Assembly (NCBI GenBank): GCA_963832895.1
Contig: CAWHVQ010000018.1
Coordinates: 55,154-119,153, forward strand
Source: JAMXLO01 sp963832895
GTDB lineage: Bacteria > Pseudomonadota > Alphaproteobacteria > Acetobacterales > Acetobacteraceae
Length of the DNA: 64,000 nt
Direction: 5' to 3'
In this document: piece by piece, positions 7,923 through 17,115 of the stretch
Position numbering within the stretch: the stretch's first letter is position 1
Layout of the letters: each line of letters starts with the position of its first letter
The notes under the pieces: model-generated
What the model was told of the DNA's origin: nothing
What the model saw: only the letters and a program-made list of their open reading frames with translations
The model's database searches: none
Translations under genes and position numbers: made by a program

Positions 7923-9397
7923 ACGACGCAGGGCCGGTTGCGCCGCCCGTCGTCGACTCCACATTCGACATCGCGCGTCCGCTGTTCGCCGAAGGCCTGC
8001 CCGATCCGGTCGTGTATGACGGATCGGAGCGTGCCATGCGCCAGCGCACGGTGAACTTCGCAGCCAAACGCTTCGCTGACATGATGTATGTCTCCGGTCT
8101 CGACCGCAGCACCGCGGAACGGCATTTTCGTTGGCGCGCACTCGGGCTTCCCGGCGGCTTGTCCGCGCGGCCCGATCCGGCCGCGGGCAACGCGGAGTTG
8201 AACGCCGCACATCGCGCCGGTCGCCTGACGATCGAGACCAAAGATGCGGAGCGCCGCGTCACGGTGCAGTGGAGCGATCCGGCGTTCGGCGCGCCTCCCA
8301 CCGGCTCGGCGATCGCACGCCAAGGTTACGGCGGCATCCTGCTCGGCGGACGTTCCGCTCCCGGCTTCGAACCCGTGCCGATCGCGCGCCGATCCAACCC
8401 GACCGGCGCGTGGCCACATGGCGATGCCGTTGAGCCACCCGCGCCGCCGCCTGTGGAACTCGCCGCGGCGCTCGATGTCCTGTTCGCCAATTCAACCGGG
8501 ATATACGGCATCCTGATCGCATCGCCGGACCGGGTGCTGGCGGAACGCTACAGCGCGTTCGGCAAACCCGATCGCGCAACGCCGAGTTGGTCGATGACCA
8601 AGGCAGTGACCTGCACGTTGATCGGCCGGCTCATCCACGAAGGTTGGCTCGGTTCGGTTTACGATCCCGCACCGGCGCCGCTATGGCGTGACTCCCGCTC
8701 GATCCACCACCTGATCACGCTCGACCACCTGCTGCGCATGCGCTCGGGCCTTGGCTTTCCGGTGGTTGGCGAGCATGGCCGTGCGACCATCGGCTTCGAG
8801 AACAGCGCGGTCTATCAGGACGGGGCCGATGCGTTCGAGGCTGCGCAGCGCTCCATCGTCGCAACCGTGCCCGGGTCGGTGTACCGCTACATCAACGCCG
8901 GCATCAACGTGCTCGGCGCGATCATTCGCGACCGCATCGAGCGCCGCGGACTGCCATACCACACCACTTTGTACGAGCTGCTTGCCGACCGGCTTGGCAT
9001 GAGCACGTATCAGCACTCCGCCGACTGCATGGGCAACTTTATCGGTTCCGGCTCAGGCTTCGCCACGCTGCGCGATTACGCCAAGCTCGGCGTGCTGTAT
9101 GTGCAGGACGGGGTCTGGGATGGCGAACGTCTGCTGCCATCCGGCTGGACCGACTACGCACTGACGCCGACCCACGCCGGCAGCAGCTATGCCGCGTGTT
9201 TCCGCAGCAACGCCGATCGCAGCTTCCCCGATCTGCCACCCGATACAGCCTGGGCATCGGGAGCATCGGACCAGCGCATCTTCGTGCTGCGCCGCCATCG
9301 GCTTGTCGTGGCCGTCGCCAATGAGACCGACCATCCGATGGATCTCGTGGCACTCAACCGTGTCATTGCCACCGCTCTCGTCACGCGATGGCGGTAA
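7919..9397 (+). CDS. Serine hydrolase, beta-lactamase/esterase family
   Basis: A 492-residue protein with a class C beta-lactamase-like domain in the C-terminal two thirds. The nucleophile motif SxxK is SMTK within PSWSMTKAVTCTL (about residue 225), and the YxN motif is YIN in VYRYINAGINVLGA. No signal peptide is seen, so it is probably a cytosolic esterase or amidase rather than a penicillin-binding enzyme. The first 140 residues are an extra N-terminal region with no recognised domain. The ATG overlaps the PhyH stop by four bases. A second, unrelated-operon member of the same superfamily lies at 25571-26767. Confidence 0.87.
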   Translation: MNDAGPVAPPVVDSTFDIARPLFAEGLPDPVVYDGSERAMRQRTVNFAAKRFADMMYVSGLDRSTAERHFRWRALGLPGGLSARPDPAAGNAELNAAHRAGRLTIETKDAERRVTVQWSDPAFGAPPTGSAIARQGYGGILLGGRSAPGFEPVPIARRSNPTGAWPHGDAVEPPAPPPVELAAALDVLFANSTGIYGILIASPDRVLAERYSAFGKPDRATPSWSMTKAVTCTLIGRLIHEGWLGSVYDPAPAPLWRDSRSIHHLITLDHLLRMRSGLGFPVVGEHGRATIGFENSAVYQDGADAFEAAQRSIVATVPGSVYRYINAGINVLGAIIRDRIERRGLPYHTTLYELLADRLGMSTYQHSADCMGNFIGSGSGFATLRDYAKLGVLYVQDGVWDGERLLPSGWTDYALTPTHAGSSYAACFRSNADRSFPDLPPDTAWASGASDQRIFVLRRHRLVVAVANETDHPMDLVALNRVIATALVTRWR

Positions 9398-9414
9398 CGT
9401 AAAGGGAACCTTCG

Positions 9415-10206
9415 ATGGCCACCGTCCGCAACGTCGCGCGTGAGAAGCTCGAACAGAACCACCTCTCCCTCGGTTGCGGCGTGCGCCTGACACGCAGCGT
9501 CGAGATCGCCATCGCGATGAAGACGGCAGGTTTCGACTGGCTGTTCCTTGACCTTGAGCACGGTACCATGTCGATCGACGCTGCGGCGCAGATCGCCACG
9601 GCCGCGTTGGATGCCGGGATCGCGCCACTGGCCCGCGTGCCGAACGGAGAATACGCGATCGCCACACGCCTGCTCGATAACGGCGTCCTCGGCATCGTGA
9701 TGCCACATGTCGACACGGCGGAAGAAGCGCGCGAGGTGGTGCAGAAGCTGAAATACCCGCCGGTAGGGCATCGCTCGATGGGTGGCATCGGCCCCCACTA
9801 CGGCCTGCGCTCGGCCAGCACCGGCGATGCGGCCAAGGCACTCAACGCCGCCAATCTCACGGTCGTGATGCTGGAAACGCCGACTGCCATCGCCAACGCC
9901 GAGGCGATCGCCGCGGTGCCCGGGGTCGACGTGCTGCTGATCGGCACCAATGACCTGTGCGCCGAAATGGGGATTCCTGGCGACTTTGGCCACGAACGCG
10001 TCGCCGATGCGTATCGGGAAATGATCGCCGCCAGCAAGAAGCACCAGAAATTCCCGGGAATGGCCGGCATTTACAACGAGGCGATCATGCAGCGTTACAT
10101 TGAGATGGGCGCACGCTTCATCCTGTCCGGTAACGACGCCGCGTTTCTGATGGCCAGCGCGAGCCAGCGCAGTGCCGCCTTGAGGAAGCTGCACACTCCA
10201 ATGTGA
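9415..10206 (+). CDS. HpcH/HpaI family aldolase
   Basis: A 263-residue class II (divalent-metal) aldolase of the HpcH/HpaI family, which cleaves 4-hydroxy-2-oxo acids to pyruvate or oxaloacetate plus an aldehyde. Motifs seen are FDWLFLDLEHGTMSI, PLARVPNG (substrate Arg), GIVMPHVDTAEEA, VVMLETPTAIANAE (metal Glu) and LLIGTNDLCAEMG (metal Asp). It starts 17 bases after the serine hydrolase. An aldolase directly upstream of an aldehyde oxidoreductase suggests that the released aldehyde is oxidised by the next three gene products. Confidence 0.92.
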   Translation: MATVRNVAREKLEQNHLSLGCGVRLTRSVEIAIAMKTAGFDWLFLDLEHGTMSIDAAAQIATAALDAGIAPLARVPNGEYAIATRLLDNGVLGIVMPHVDTAEEAREVVQKLKYPPVGHRSMGGIGPHYGLRSASTGDAAKALNAANLTVVMLETPTAIANAEAIAAVPGVDVLLIGTNDLCAEMGIPGDFGHERVADAYREMIAASKKHQKFPGMAGIYNEAIMQRYIEMGARFILSGNDAAFLMASASQRSAALRKLHTPM

Positions 10207-10263
10207 CGCGCGATTGCGCGTAGCGTTTCACATCTACCCGCTGAACCAGCGGGAGGTGGAACC

Positions 10264-10857
10264 ATGTCACCCAACGTTACGCGCCGCGGCGTACTCGGCG
10301 GCACAGTCGGCGGCCTCGCGGCGCGTCCGCTGCTGGGCCACGCAGACGACACAACTCCTGCCAGGCCGCCCCCGTCTGCACCGCCGTCGGCGAACCGCAT
10401 AGACGTGGCGCTGCGGATCAACGGCAACAGCGTTCCGCTGTCCGTTGATACCCGCACGTCGCTGCTCGATGCGTTGCGCGAGCACGCGGGGCTGACCGGA
10501 ACCAAGAAGGGCTGCGACCGCGGCGCTTGTGGCGCTTGCACCGTGCATATCGATGGACGACGCGTGCTGTCGTGCCTGACGTTGGCGGCGCGCTGCCCGG
10601 GGAAGGCGATCACCACGATCGAAGGCCTCGCCAACGGCGACGATCTGCACCCGGTGCAGGCCCAATTCCTGCACCACGACGGACTGCAGTGCGGCTACTG
10701 CACCCCCGGCCAGATCATGTCCGCAGCGGCGCTGATCAAGGAGGGTCACACCGGTTCGGATACGGAAATACGCGAATGGATGAGCGGCAACATCTGTCGC
10801 TGCGGCGCCTACCCCAACATCGTCGCGGCAATCCGTGACGCGGCACGGGAGGGCTGA
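10264..10857 (+). CDS. paoA: Aldehyde oxidoreductase [2Fe-2S] subunit, PaoA-like
   Basis: A 197-residue iron-sulfur subunit of a xanthine-oxidase-family molybdenum enzyme. The plant-type ferredoxin cysteines are in KKGCDRGACGACTVHIDG plus VLSC, and the second cluster is in LQCGYCTPGQ and GNICRCGAYPN. The N-terminus has a Tat-like signal (TRRGVLGGTVGGLAARP, then a cleavable AxA-like region), as in periplasmic E. coli PaoA/YagT. GGAGGTGG precedes the ATG. It is followed after 3 bases by the FAD subunit. The maturation chaperone PaoD is not in the window. Confidence 0.88.
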   Translation: MSPNVTRRGVLGGTVGGLAARPLLGHADDTTPARPPPSAPPSANRIDVALRINGNSVPLSVDTRTSLLDALREHAGLTGTKKGCDRGACGACTVHIDGRRVLSCLTLAARCPGKAITTIEGLANGDDLHPVQAQFLHHDGLQCGYCTPGQIMSAAALIKEGHTGSDTEIREWMSGNICRCGAYPNIVAAIRDAAREG

Positions 10858-10860
10858 GCC

Positions 10861-11838
10861 ATGCAGGCATTCCAACTCACCCAGCCGACGTCACTCGACG
10901 CCGCACTCACCGCCGCCCGCGCGCATGATGCCAGGTTCATCGCCGGCGGCACCGACCTGATGCAGTTGCTGAAAGACAACGTCGAGGCATCTGCCCAACT
11001 CGTGGACCTCGAACACATCGGCCTGTCGCGTATTCAGATTGATCGAAGCGGCCTGCGGCTCGAGGCAATGGCGCGCATGAGCGACGTCGCCGCGCATCCC
11101 GAGGTGCGTGCGCACTGGCCGGTCATTTCGCAGGCCCTGGAGGCGTCCGCCTCGCCGCAGGTGCGCAACATGGGTACCATCGGCGGCAACCTGCTGCAGC
11201 GCACCCGGTGCGGCTATTTCCGGGACACCGGCTTCGCCTGCAACAAGCGCGAGCCGGCCTCCGGCTGTCCCGCGATTGCAGGCGAGAACCGCATGCTGGC
11301 GATCCTTGGCGGCAGCGATCACTGCATCGCCACCCATGCATCGGATCTTGCCGTGGCGCTGACCGCGCTCGATGCGGTCCTGGAGTTGCGTCGTGCCGGC
11401 GGCGTGGTGCGACATGTGCCCATTACCGAATTCTATCGCCTTCCCGGCAATACGCCGCAGATCGAGACGGTGCTGGACCGCGGCGAAATGATCACCGCGG
11501 TCACGATGCCCGCAAGCGCTGCGGCGCGTAACTCGCACTATCTCAAGCTACGCGATCGCGCCAGCTTCGAATTCGCACTGGTGTCCGCTGCCGTTGCGTT
11601 GGAGACACGCGACGGAACAGTGCATGACGTGCGTGTTGCCGCAGGCGGTGTCGGCACGCGACCGTGGCGACTGCCGGAAGTGGAGATGGCGCTGCGTGGG
11701 AAGAAACTCAACGATGCAACATTGCGCGAAGTATCCACGCACGCGGGTCAAGGCGCGCGCCCGGCTACGCAGAACGGTTTCAAGCAAATCCTGTTGCGCC
11801 GAGCAGTACAGCGTGCGTTGCAGACGGTTTCGGCCTGA
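10861..11838 (+). CDS. paoB: Aldehyde oxidoreductase FAD subunit, PaoB-like
   Basis: A 325-residue FAD-binding subunit of the CoxM/xanthine dehydrogenase class. The FAD motifs are FIAGGTDLMQLLKDN and NMGTIGGNLLQRTRC. An insertion with cysteines at RTRCGYFRDTGFACNK, SGCPA and SDHCIATH corresponds to the extra [4Fe-4S] cluster that marks PaoB/YagS-type subunits. It is tightly packed between the iron-sulfur and molybdenum subunits (3- and 12-base gaps), forming one transcription unit for an alpha-beta-gamma enzyme. Confidence 0.9.
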   Translation: MQAFQLTQPTSLDAALTAARAHDARFIAGGTDLMQLLKDNVEASAQLVDLEHIGLSRIQIDRSGLRLEAMARMSDVAAHPEVRAHWPVISQALEASASPQVRNMGTIGGNLLQRTRCGYFRDTGFACNKREPASGCPAIAGENRMLAILGGSDHCIATHASDLAVALTALDAVLELRRAGGVVRHVPITEFYRLPGNTPQIETVLDRGEMITAVTMPASAAARNSHYLKLRDRASFEFALVSAAVALETRDGTVHDVRVAAGGVGTRPWRLPEVEMALRGKKLNDATLREVSTHAGQGARPATQNGFKQILLRRAVQRALQTVSA

Positions 11839-11850
11839 CGGAGGCTTTTC

Positions 11851-13968
11851 ATGGCAAACATCGGACAAGGGATCGATCGGGTCGATGGCCGGCTGAAGGT
11901 AACCGGCCGTGCGCGTTATGCAGCGGAATTCGCAGTGCCGGATGTCGTGCACGCGGTGCTGGTGCAAAGCACGATCGGCGCCGGTGCCATCACCGGTTTC
12001 GATCTTGCAGCGGCTCAGAAGATGCCAGGGGTGATCGCGATCATCACGCCCGACAATGCGCCGAAACTGCATACTCAAGGCGGCGCACAACAGACCGTTC
12101 GCGCGCCTCTGCTGCAGGATCGCGACATCCACTACAACGGGCAGCATGTCGCGGTCGTGGTGGCGGAAACTTTGGAGCAGGCCGACGCGGCTGGCGCGCT
12201 GGTGCGCGTGCAGTATCGTCGCGACGAGCCGATCACATCCATGGATGCTGTGCTCGGCCAGGCTTACGCGCCAAAGAATTTCCGCAATGGTGAGCGGTCA
12301 CCGGACTCACGCCGCGGCGATCCCGATGCGGCTTTCGACGGTGCGGCAGTGAAGGTCGATGCCACCTACATCACGCCGATCGAACATCACAATCCGATGG
12401 AACCGCACGCCACGATCGCCCGCTGGGAGGGCAATCGCCTTACGGTATGGACCGCGACGCAGGGCATTTCCGGCGCGCAGCAGACGCTGGCTGGTTTGTT
12501 CGGCATCGATAAAGCCGATGTCCATGTGATCTGTCCCTATGTCGGCGGCGGCTTCGGGTGCAAGGGCAACACCTGGCCACCGGCAACGCTCGCAGCTATG
12601 GCGGCAAAAGTTGTGGGCAAGCCAGTGAAGCTTGCACTGACGCGCGCGCAGATGTTCACCTCCAATGGCTATCGCCCGCGCACCATACAGAAGCTGCGGT
12701 TTGCCTCGGACGCGCAGGGGCATCTTGTGTCGATGCGGCATGATGGCTTCTCGCAAATGTCGCAGCCGGTGCTTGGCGAATTTGCCGAGCCGGTCGGGTT
12801 GGCGACCGAGATGCTGTATGCCTGTCCGAACGTCGCCGTGACGCATCGACTGGTCGCAACGAATGCCTCCTTGCCGACGTATATGCGGGCGCCGGGTCTA
12901 TCTAGTGGTGACTTCGCTTTGGAGTCTGCGATCGATGAACTGGCGGCGGCGCTGAAACAGGATCCGTTGGAATTCCGCCTGCGCAACTACACCGAACAGG
13001 AGCCGCACCTGAACCGGCCGTTCGCCAGCAAGGCGCTCCGCGAGTGCTATCGGCAGGGCGCAGATGCGTTCGGCTGGTCACGTCGCTCGCATGAACCGCG
13101 CTCCATGCGAGACGGTAATGTCCTGATTGGCTGGGGTGTGGCTACCAGCACCTATCCGACGCATCGTATGCCGGCGAGTGTGCATGTGCGTGTTGCGGCC
13201 AATGGTACGGCCTTGGTCCAGGTGGGCACACAGGACCTTGGCACCGGTACCTACACGGTAATGTCGCAGATCGCGGCGGATGAACTCGGCATTCCGGTCG
13301 AGCGCATCCAGTTCGAGCTGGGAGACAGTGCGTTTCCGCATGCTCCCGTGTCCGGCGGATCGATGACGGTGGCGAGCGTCGGACCGGCGGTAAAGGCCGC
13401 GTGTGAGGCGGTGCGCGCCAAACTCCAGGGCGATACTGGCGCGCCAGTGCCGGAGCTGCTCGCTCGAGGCAACACGCCTTTCGTCGAGGCGACCAGCGAG
13501 GCCAAGCCGGGCGAAGAGGCGAAGCGCTATGCGATGCACGCGTTCGGTGCGCAGTTTGCCGAAGTGCGGATCGATGCCGATCTGGGCGAAATCCGCGTCA
13601 GCCGCTTCGTCGGAGCATTCGATTCCGGCCGCGTGTTGAATGCCAAGACTGCGCGCAGCCAGTTGATCGGCGGCATCGTCTATGGTCTCGGCATGGCGCT
13701 GCTGGAGGAGACGCACGTCGATGGCGAGACCGGCCGGATCGTGAATGCCAATATCGCCGAGTACCTCGTGCCGGTGAACGCCGACGTGCCGGAGATCCAG
13801 ACGATCATCGTGCCGAACGACGAACTCACGTCGAACCCGCTGGGGGCGAAGGGGATCGGCGAACTGCCAATGGTTGGCGTCGCAGCCGCGGTGGCCAATG
13901 CAGTGTATCACGCGATGGGAGTTCGCGTGCGGAAGGTGCCGATCAGGGTCGAGGATTTGCTGACTTAG
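11851..13968 (+). CDS. paoC: Aldehyde oxidoreductase molybdenum subunit, PaoC-like
   Basis: A 705-residue molybdopterin-cytosine-dinucleotide-binding subunit. The N-terminal domain starts with GIDRVDGRLKVTGRARYAAE; cofactor-binding loops include GGGFGCKGN (about residue 233) and PVSGGSMTVASVG. The catalytic base Glu is in GAKGIGELPMVG near the C-terminus. The length fits the PaoC/YagR group, which oxidises a broad range of (often aromatic) aldehydes to carboxylic acids with a periplasmic heterotrimer. It ends the plus-strand catabolic run that starts at 5678 and is convergent with the MetX-like gene. Confidence 0.92.
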   Translation: MANIGQGIDRVDGRLKVTGRARYAAEFAVPDVVHAVLVQSTIGAGAITGFDLAAAQKMPGVIAIITPDNAPKLHTQGGAQQTVRAPLLQDRDIHYNGQHVAVVVAETLEQADAAGALVRVQYRRDEPITSMDAVLGQAYAPKNFRNGERSPDSRRGDPDAAFDGAAVKVDATYITPIEHHNPMEPHATIARWEGNRLTVWTATQGISGAQQTLAGLFGIDKADVHVICPYVGGGFGCKGNTWPPATLAAMAAKVVGKPVKLALTRAQMFTSNGYRPRTIQKLRFASDAQGHLVSMRHDGFSQMSQPVLGEFAEPVGLATEMLYACPNVAVTHRLVATNASLPTYMRAPGLSSGDFALESAIDELAAALKQDPLEFRLRNYTEQEPHLNRPFASKALRECYRQGADAFGWSRRSHEPRSMRDGNVLIGWGVATSTYPTHRMPASVHVRVAANGTALVQVGTQDLGTGTYTVMSQIAADELGIPVERIQFELGDSAFPHAPVSGGSMTVASVGPAVKAACEAVRAKLQGDTGAPVPELLARGNTPFVEATSEAKPGEEAKRYAMHAFGAQFAEVRIDADLGEIRVSRFVGAFDSGRVLNAKTARSQLIGGIVYGLGMALLEETHVDGETGRIVNANIAEYLVPVNADVPEIQTIIVPNDELTSNPLGAKGIGELPMVGVAAAVANAVYHAMGVRVRKVPIRVEDLLT

Positions 13969-13974
13969 CCGGAC

Positions 13975-13998
13975 GCGGCGCCGACGGTTGAGCGCCGC
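13975..13998. terminator. Weak hairpin between convergent genes
   Basis: A perfect 7-bp GC stem (gcggcgc / gcgccgc) with a 10-base loop lies between paoC and the convergent MetX-like gene. There is no T tract on either side, so it is only a possible terminator. Confidence 0.3.
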
Positions 13999-14037
13999 CA
14001 ACCGGTGATTTCCTGATGCGGTGACAATATGCTCCGA

Positions 14038-15147
14038 TCATCGCGCTGCATTGGGCGCCGGCGGCAGGTCGGCCATGAATTTCACCAGATATGGCCTCCA
14101 AGTTGCCGCGTAATAATGGGTGAAATGTCCGTGCGTGCCCTTGCCATAGGGCGTCAGCACGTAGGTGCCGTGCGCGATCTTCTTGAAGGCGCGGTCGACC
14201 GTGCCCAGCGTCGGCGGATCGGCAAAATCCTCGACATTGTTGATCAGCATGACGCGCGCTCTGATCTTCGGCAGATCGGCCTCAGGGCTGTAGTCGTAAA
14301 TCGACTCGATCTCGTATAGCGTGTTGTTGGCGTCGCCGTTTTTCATCAACGCCGCAAGGCGCTTGTCGTACAGCGCCTTCGCCGCCTCCATCGTCGGCGC
14401 TTCTTCCTGAATGCGCACCGGGCTCTCGGTCAGGTCGTTGCCTGCCGCGGCATACATGTAGAGCGTCGGGCTCTTATCGTATTCGCCGTTGTTCCAGGCG
14501 GGATCGTGGCGGATGAGCTCGGCGGCGGCGTGGCGCAGCATGTAGTTGCGCCCGCTTATCTCAACCGGTTGGCACGACAGCCCGACCGTGCCGTCCATCA
14601 ATTCCGGATACAACTCGGCCCACAGGAATTGTTGCATGCATCCGAGCGAGCTGCCGATGATCAGGCGCAGATGGGCGACCTTCAGCCCGTCTGTGACCAG
14701 CCGGTGCGTCACGTCGATCATGTCGTGGTAGCGGTAATGCGGGAAGCGACCCTTGAGGCCGTCGGATGGTTTCGATGAGCCGCCGCGGCCAAGTGCGTCG
14801 GGCATGATGATGTAATATTTCGCCGGGTCGAGCGGCTCGCCTGGCTTGAACAATTCGTTAGCCAGCGTCGGCCGAAACCAGTTGGCGCCGGTTCCGGTGT
14901 TGCCTTGCAGCAGCAGTACAGCGTTGACCACCTCGCCAGCCGCATTCTGTTTTGCGGTGCCGATCGTGCGGTAATGCAATTTCACCTCGGGGAGGCTCTC
15001 GCCGCTGACGAATTTGTAGTCGTGGATGACGTAATCGCCTTCTCGATACCCGGCCCAGTCGGTGCTCGGCTTGTTCGCCTCGTCTTGCCCTAGCGCAGGA
15101 AACGCGGAGGCGAGAAGGACAATCACGATCAAGGCGCGGACGAACAT
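14038..15147 (-). CDS. Exported alpha/beta hydrolase, MetX (homoserine acetyltransferase)-like
   Basis: A 369-residue alpha/beta hydrolase with an N-terminal signal peptide (FVRALIVIVLLASAFPALGQ), so it is probably periplasmic. The nucleophile elbow GSSLGCMQQ and the flanking MetX-style features (YHDMIDVTHRL, LLLQGNTGTGANW, LSCQPV) relate it to homoserine O-acetyltransferases, while a late HGHFTH supplies the probable catalytic His. The exported location argues against methionine synthesis and suggests a hydrolase that has taken over the fold. The start is at ATG 15147, after AAAGGGGAGCGA. It lies 19 bases after the HiPIP-like gene in the same direction. Confidence 0.85.
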   Translation of the reverse strand: MFVRALIVIVLLASAFPALGQDEANKPSTDWAGYREGDYVIHDYKFVSGESLPEVKLHYRTIGTAKQNAAGEVVNAVLLLQGNTGTGANWFRPTLANELFKPGEPLDPAKYYIIMPDALGRGGSSKPSDGLKGRFPHYRYHDMIDVTHRLVTDGLKVAHLRLIIGSSLGCMQQFLWAELYPELMDGTVGLSCQPVEISGRNYMLRHAAAELIRHDPAWNNGEYDKSPTLYMYAAAGNDLTESPVRIQEEAPTMEAAKALYDKRLAALMKNGDANNTLYEIESIYDYSPEADLPKIRARVMLINNVEDFADPPTLGTVDRAFKKIAHGTYVLTPYGKGTHGHFTHYYAATWRPYLVKFMADLPPAPNAAR

Positions 15148-15166
15148 TCGCTCCCCTTTCAATCAG

Positions 15167-15454
15167 TCAGTCGGGCAGGTCGAAAAACTTGCACCAGCCG
15201 GCCGGGCTGATATCGCCGCTCACCACCTTGCAACCGCGCGGGCGGATGAAGAACGTGCAGACGGCACAACTGAACAGGCCTTTGGGCGTGCTCTGATACG
15301 CGGCGGCAATCTGCGACGACATCTGTCCCGGCTGCTCCTCGGCACGCGCCGGGAGCGCTGCCCAGAGGCCGCCCAGCGCCGCGGTTATCAGTTCACGCCG
15401 TATCAGACGGCGATTGGCGCGAAAGCTGCCCTCCTCACGCCGGCCCCGCGACAT
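15167..15454 (-). CDS. High-potential iron-sulfur protein (HiPIP)-like
   Basis: A 95-residue exported protein. An arginine-rich Tat-like N-terminus (RRLIRRELITAALGGLWAAL, then ALPARA) is followed by a C-terminal cysteine pattern CAVC, then GCKVV and GWCKFF. This C-x2-C...C...C spacing with a Gly-Trp-Cys ending matches HiPIPs, small periplasmic carriers of one [4Fe-4S] cluster. The start at 15454 overlaps the end of the amidohydrolase gene by 20 bases. Clustering with an exported amidohydrolase and hydrolase suggests a shared periplasmic task, but the electron partner is unknown. Confidence 0.75.
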   Translation of the reverse strand: MSRGRREEGSFRANRRLIRRELITAALGGLWAALPARAEEQPGQMSSQIAAAYQSTPKGLFSCAVCTFFIRPRGCKVVSGDISPAGWCKFFDLPD

Positions 15455-16934
15455 AGCCGTAGCGCAGATTGCTCCGGCCGCCGCCATTGGCGAGATAGTC
15501 GGTTTTCATCGCCGCAAAGCTATCATGGTTGACCCGCTCAGCATGCTGTCGATCGAGCCCATAGAGCCTGGCGGAATTGCCGCCGAAGATCGCGGTCTTG
15601 ATAGGGCCGTCGGCCGGGCCCAAGGCCTTGAAGCCGTACTTCTTCTGCATCTCCTCCGGGATCTCGAGCCGACGCAGCCCCTCGATCTGCCATTGCGGCG
15701 CTCCGGTCCAAACCGCGTCGGTGCCCCAGACGATGCGGTCGGACCCGAGGCCCTTGACGAGCATCCCCATCAGCGCCGCGGCGAGGCGCGGCTGGGCGAC
15801 AGCAGTCCACGCGAAAATCTGCCCAAGATCGCCATATACGTTGGTGACGCCATACTTCTCCGGAATCTCTGCGAGGTCGCTGGTCCATGACGACCGGCCG
15901 GTCCGCTCGAACTCTGCCATCGCGTCGGCCGGGTTCGCGCCGACCCAGCGGTAGCCCGAGTGGTAGACGAGGAAATTGAGCTGCGGCCAGTCCTTTGCCG
16001 CTTTGCCGATGTCGCTGACGTCCGCATAGGGCAAGAGGCGCGGAAATTTCTCGGCGACCGCCGGCGCGAACAGGCCCTTGTGGATACAGACGTTCTTGAT
16101 GCCGGCCTTCGCGATCTTCGCGTAGAACGGATACATCAGCTTTTCGTCGTCGGCGTGCCAGGGATGCCCGTCAAGCTCTTTGTGGGTGTTGTCGCCGACC
16201 GAGTAGCCCTTCCAGGAATCGGGTTTGTACTTTTCAATCGCCTCGTCGACCTTGTCGAGCCAGCCATCCCATCCCGGAGTGATCGTGAAATGCGCCAGCA
16301 TGCGGCGTGTGCCGGCCTTAGCATTGACGGCGGCCCGGGTCTTGAACACCTGGTCCTGCGGGATGAACCAGTCCTGCGCCTCGACCGAGGGCGAATTGGT
16401 CAGGATCGTAATCTTGGTATCGCTGTCCAGGTAGATTTCTTTGACGTAATTGTTGAACTTGAGGTCGTCGAGCGTCTGTTCCTTGCCCGACAGCTCCTTG
16501 TTCCAGCCCCACTGGCCGACTGCCTCCCGGCCCTTGACGAAGCCGGAGAGCCGCGTGTCGTCGCGCAGGAAGTGGGTATGACCGTCGAAAATGAATTGAC
16601 CGGCGTTCGCCGCTGCGAGTTGTTCCGCCAGCTCCGGCGTGGCGGCTTCCGCTTCGCTGGCGCCGAAATAGCGGCCGAAAACCTCGTTCATCGCCACGAA
16701 TGAGGCTGCCATGCCCGCGGCGGTCTGGAAGAACCGGCGTCGCGACAGACCTTGGCGTTTGGCGAGCCGGTCGCTTATTTCGATAAGCCGTGCCTCGACC
16801 TCTTTCTGCTGCGAGGTTTGCGGCACCGGCAGGTATTCGTCGCTCGAAACAATCTGCGTCGGCACGGGGGAAGGAAAGGATGCCGTCTCGGCCGGCAGCA
16901 ACCCGCTGATCAACCCGCCGTCGAGGAATTTCAT
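15435..16934 (-). CDS. Tat-exported amidohydrolase (amidohydrolase 2 family)
   Basis: A 499-residue protein. After about 60 residues comes an internal twin-arginine signal LSRRRFFQTAAGMAASFV, then a TIM-barrel amidohydrolase domain with FDGHTHFLRDD (metal HxH). Later motifs include NVCIHKGLFAP, FLVYHSGYRW and WGTDAVWTGAPQW, the last giving the conserved metal Asp. Family members include decarboxylases and hydrolases of the ACMSD type. The long leader before the Tat motif is odd and could mean a later true start, though no good alternative is visible. It is first in a three-gene minus-strand unit with the HiPIP-like and MetX-like genes. Confidence 0.85.
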   Translation of the reverse strand: MKFLDGGLISGLLPAETASFPSPVPTQIVSSDEYLPVPQTSQQKEVEARLIEISDRLAKRQGLSRRRFFQTAAGMAASFVAMNEVFGRYFGASEAEAATPELAEQLAAANAGQFIFDGHTHFLRDDTRLSGFVKGREAVGQWGWNKELSGKEQTLDDLKFNNYVKEIYLDSDTKITILTNSPSVEAQDWFIPQDQVFKTRAAVNAKAGTRRMLAHFTITPGWDGWLDKVDEAIEKYKPDSWKGYSVGDNTHKELDGHPWHADDEKLMYPFYAKIAKAGIKNVCIHKGLFAPAVAEKFPRLLPYADVSDIGKAAKDWPQLNFLVYHSGYRWVGANPADAMAEFERTGRSSWTSDLAEIPEKYGVTNVYGDLGQIFAWTAVAQPRLAAALMGMLVKGLGSDRIVWGTDAVWTGAPQWQIEGLRRLEIPEEMQKKYGFKALGPADGPIKTAIFGGNSARLYGLDRQHAERVNHDSFAAMKTDYLANGGGRSNLRYGYVAGPA

Positions 16935-17115
16935 CGCGCCCTCCCGCTGGCGTTGTTGCCGCCAAGACTATGCACAGCGTCCGCTTTCCACCAGGGCCGG
17001 CTCGGGGGCAGTCTCCCGCCAGAACCGGCGCTTCAATTGGTCGTGCACTGGCGCGGAAGCGACCAATCGGCGAAGAATCCGTTCTGGTGCCGGTTGACCA
17101 AATCCGAGGACGCGC

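Noticed and set aside
14038..15147. Methionine biosynthesis enzyme MetX
   Set aside because: A clear N-terminal signal peptide puts the protein outside the cytoplasm, and no methionine gene is adjacent.
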